This document shows, piece after piece, positions 39,754-41,973 of a stretch of DNA of 41,973 nt. Location: positions 1 through 41,973 of the forward strand of contig JAQUKH010000025.1 of assembly GCA_028719205.1 (NCBI GenBank). Reading direction: 5' to 3'. The position numbers and the translations under genes are program-made. Numbering within the stretch: position 1 is the first letter of the stretch; every line of letters starts with the position of its first letter. Source of the DNA: a bacterium (GTDB lineage: Bacteria; JACRDZ01; JAQUKH01). A model generated the notes under the pieces. The model was given only the letters and a program-made list of their open reading frames with translations, ran no database searches and was not told the origin of the DNA.

Positions 39754-41409
39754 TTGGATTTAATTATGAGGAAAAACCTGAAAACTCAGGAAGGTTATTT
39801 TTGTCTGATGTTACACGCCCATTTGCCTTTTGTGCGTCATCCGGAGGAAGAACATTTCCTGGAAGAAAATTGGCTTTATGAGGCAATAACAGAAACATAT
39901 ATCCCGTTAATAATTGCCTTTGATAAACTGGTAGAAGAAGGCGTTGATTTCCGGATAACAATGTCTCTGACCCCGCCGCTTGTTTCAATGCTTACGGACC
40001 CGCTTTTACAGAATCGCTATATTCGTCACCTGAAAAAATTGATCGAACTGTCGCATAAAGAAATAAGCCGTACAGAATATGACCCTAAATTTCATAAACT
40101 CGCGCTTATGTATAACGGGCGTTTCAATGAAACAATGGATGTGTTTGTTAATAAGTATAACAAGGATATTGTTTCCGCGTTCAGGAAATTTCAGGATCTG
40201 GGAGTGCTTGAAATTGTGGCTTCATGCGCGACCCATGGTTTTTTGCCAAATCTTAATATTAATATTTCGGATGTTAAAGCGCAGATACTTGTCGGTGTTG
40301 AAAATTACATAAAAACATTTAAAAAAAAGCCAAAAGGTTTCTGGCTGCCGGAATGCGGATATTACGCGGGTGTGGATGAAGTTCTTAAAGAGGCCGGGAT
40401 AAAATATTTTTTTCTTGATTCACACGGTATAATGAACGCGGACCCCAGGCCGCGATATGGTGTTTACGCGCCGCTTTTTTGTCCTTCAGGCGTCGCGTGT
40501 TTCGGCCGCGATTTCGAGTCGTCGAAACAGGTATGGAGTTCAAAGGAAGGCTATCCCGGGGATCCGGATTATCGCGAATATTACAGGGATATCGGCCATG
40601 AACTGGATTATGATTATATAAAACCATATATTCATAATTTAGGTTTCAGGATCAATACAGGCATGAAATATTGGCGGATAACAGGTCCAACAGAACTTAA
40701 AGAGGTTTATCTGCCTGACGCGGCACGGGAAAAAGCCGCTGTGCATGCCGGTAATTTTATGTTTAACAGAGAGAGACAGATAGAACATCTTTCAGCTCAT
40801 ATGGACAGGAAACCTATTATTATTGCTCCTTATGATGCCGAACTTTTCGGGCATTGGTGGTTTGAAGGCCCGATTTTTATAGAATATCTGATAAGAAAAA
40901 TCGTTTTTGACCAGAAAACAGTTGGTTTAATTACACCTTCGGAATATATAGAAGAGTATCCGGTCAATCAGATGTCTCTTCCTTCAGCTTCAAGCTGGGG
41001 ATATAAGGGTTATGGTGAGGTATGGCTTGATGCTTCAAATGACTGGTTATATCCGCATCTTCATGAAGCGGGCCGAAGGATGGCGGAGCTTAGTAAAAAA
41101 TTTTCTTCACATTTAAATAAAAATAATTTAATAAAACGGGCATTGAATCAGGCAGGAAGAGAATTATTATTAGCCCAGTCAAGCGATTGGCCATTCATAA
41201 TGAAAACCGGAACGATGGTACCTTACGCGGAAAAAAGATTTAAACAGCATATCAGCCGGTTTAATAAGATCTATAATGATCTGCTGAATAAAAATATTGA
41301 TAAAAACTGGCTGGAAGAAGTTGAATCCAGGGATAATATATTCGGCAATATTGATTGCGCGAAATATTATTCAAATAAAATAAAAAAGGAGGTATTATGC
41401 AGGACATAA
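39754..41409 (+). CDS. GH57 glycoside hydrolase (1,4-alpha-glucan branching enzyme type)
   Basis: The 551-residue protein is a family 57 enzyme. It begins with MLHAHLPFVRHPE (catalytic-barrel histidines), has the nucleophile Glu200 in FWLPECGYY, and the acid/base Asp361 in IAPYDAELFGHWWFEGP. A C-terminal helical domain with DWPFIMKTG follows. This layout matches GH57 branching enzymes (TK1436/AmyC type), which make alpha-1,6 branches in glycogen. Start TTG 39754 (TAAGG five bases upstream) or ATG 39766. It overlaps the next gene by 13 bases. Confidence 0.88.
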   Translation: MDLIMRKNLKTQEGYFCLMLHAHLPFVRHPEEEHFLEENWLYEAITETYIPLIIAFDKLVEEGVDFRITMSLTPPLVSMLTDPLLQNRYIRHLKKLIELSHKEISRTEYDPKFHKLALMYNGRFNETMDVFVNKYNKDIVSAFRKFQDLGVLEIVASCATHGFLPNLNINISDVKAQILVGVENYIKTFKKKPKGFWLPECGYYAGVDEVLKEAGIKYFFLDSHGIMNADPRPRYGVYAPLFCPSGVACFGRDFESSKQVWSSKEGYPGDPDYREYYRDIGHELDYDYIKPYIHNLGFRINTGMKYWRITGPTELKEVYLPDAAREKAAVHAGNFMFNRERQIEHLSAHMDRKPIIIAPYDAELFGHWWFEGPIFIEYLIRKIVFDQKTVGLITPSEYIEEYPVNQMSLPSASSWGYKGYGEVWLDASNDWLYPHLHEAGRRMAELSKKFSSHLNKNNLIKRALNQAGRELLLAQSSDWPFIMKTGTMVPYAEKRFKQHISRFNKIYNDLLNKNIDKNWLEEVESRDNIFGNIDCAKYYSNKIKKEVLCRT

Positions 41410-41973
41410 TCGACGGCCTTCCGAATATAACAGGAATTGATATAAGAAAATGTTTGCCTTCCCGTGAACCTGTTTTTGCGCCAATTTCAAATATAAAGTT
41501 TAAAAATATTCAATCGGGTTTTGGTGTAGCGCTCCATATGCATCAGCCTACAATACCCGCGTCTGCGGATGACCTGAAGAACGCGGAATTAATTTCTAAC
41601 CTGAAATATATGATGGACCATCAAAACATAGGCGATAATCATAACGCGCCGGTTTTTTTAGATTGCTATTCAAGAATGTCTGATATTATCAGGGAGTTCG
41701 TGGGGCAGGGTCATAATCCCCGTATTATGCTTGATTATTCAGGGAACCTTTTATGGGGAATCCCCCAGATGGGCGAAGGCAGGGTTATAGATAATCTAAA
41801 ACTTGTTACAACTGATAAAAAATATCACCGGTATGTGGAATGGTTAGGGACTACATGGTCTCATGCGGTTGTCAGTTCCACGCCTGTGCCTGATATTGAA
41901 CTTCATATAATGGCATGGAGGTCCCATTTCGCGTCAATATTCGGTATGGAAGCGATAAAAAGGGTAAAGGGTT
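41397..41973 (+). CDS. Second GH57-family protein, N-terminal part (cut by window end)
   Basis: The frame from ATG 41397 (AAGGAGG seven bases upstream) is open to the end of the window, giving 192 residues. It contains GVALHMHQPTIPASADD, the GH57 first motif with its histidines, and later WLGTTWSHAVVSSTP. The nucleophile and acid/base motifs would lie beyond the edge. It overlaps the branching enzyme gene by 13 bases, so both probably act on the same alpha-glucan. Substrate specificity cannot be judged. Confidence 0.8.
   Translation, partial: MQDIIDGLPNITGIDIRKCLPSREPVFAPISNIKFKNIQSGFGVALHMHQPTIPASADDLKNAELISNLKYMMDHQNIGDNHNAPVFLDCYSRMSDIIREFVGQGHNPRIMLDYSGNLLWGIPQMGEGRVIDNLKLVTTDKKYHRYVEWLGTTWSHAVVSSTPVPDIELHIMAWRSHFASIFGMEAIKRVKG

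Overview
The window is bacterial chromosome, AT-rich (roughly 38-40% G+C by eye). All assigned genes except one read on the plus strand. No rRNA gene or recognisable taxonomic marker allows a firm phylum call. The C+ (zinc-binding) forms of S14, S4, L36 and L24, the anaerobe-type sulfur genes and the GH57 enzymes suggest an uncultivated anaerobic or microaerophilic lineage. A candidate phylum of the Omnitrophota/Firestonebacteria kind is only a guess.

Layout. (1) 1-15185: the end of tuf, then an unbroken S10-spc-alpha ribosomal supercluster (rpsJ to rplQ) with secY, adk, map, infA, rpmJ and rpoA, closed by an intrinsic terminator. (2) 15236-20530: an accessory segment holding a radical SAM gene, a truncated REP-associated (Y1) transposase fragment, a DUF2971-like gene, an HNH endonuclease gene split in two by a ~1.7 kb insertion (an IS110-type transposase plus debris of a second transposase, bordered by 12-13 bp inverted repeats), and a MntA/HepT toxin-antitoxin pair. 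(3) 20573-25643: prfA-prmC-murA-hisD and an RNase H-like gene. (4) 25654-27140: a minus-strand NFU Fe-S scaffold gene divergent from an Ogg2-type DNA glycosylase gene, then an RRM protein gene. (5) 27162-34723: a sulfate-assimilation and sulfur-carrier operon. (6) 34733-41973: a SUMF1-domain protein, mfd, a membrane protein, a monohaem cytochrome c, and two overlapping GH57 genes, the second running off the window.

The most interesting region is the sulfur operon. An Rrf2/IscR-type regulator with three conserved cysteines precedes an Fe-S APS reductase (CysH), ATP sulfurylase (Sat), a JAMM metalloprotease, a one-chain sulfite reductase made of two complete siroheme/[4Fe-4S] modules with a ferredoxin insert, a ThiS-TusA fusion, a threonine-synthase-like PLP enzyme, a CysO/MoaD-ThiF(E1) fusion and a lone NIL-domain protein. 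Both ubiquitin-like sulfur carriers have their diglycine buried inside a fusion, and a JAMM protease that could expose it is in the same operon. I infer a complete route: sulfate to APS to sulfite to sulfide to carrier thiocarboxylate to an amino acid. Homocysteine from O-phosphohomoserine is the most attractive product. It resembles the HcyS/HcyD/HcyF and CysO/Mec/CysM systems but has a different architecture.

Other themes: several -10 boxes lie so close to start codons that the mRNAs would be leaderless or nearly so. Four kinds of short intergenic repeat are present, one of which encodes the C-terminus of the ThiS-TusA protein. TTG and GTG starts are common. No CRISPR array, tRNA or rRNA gene was seen.
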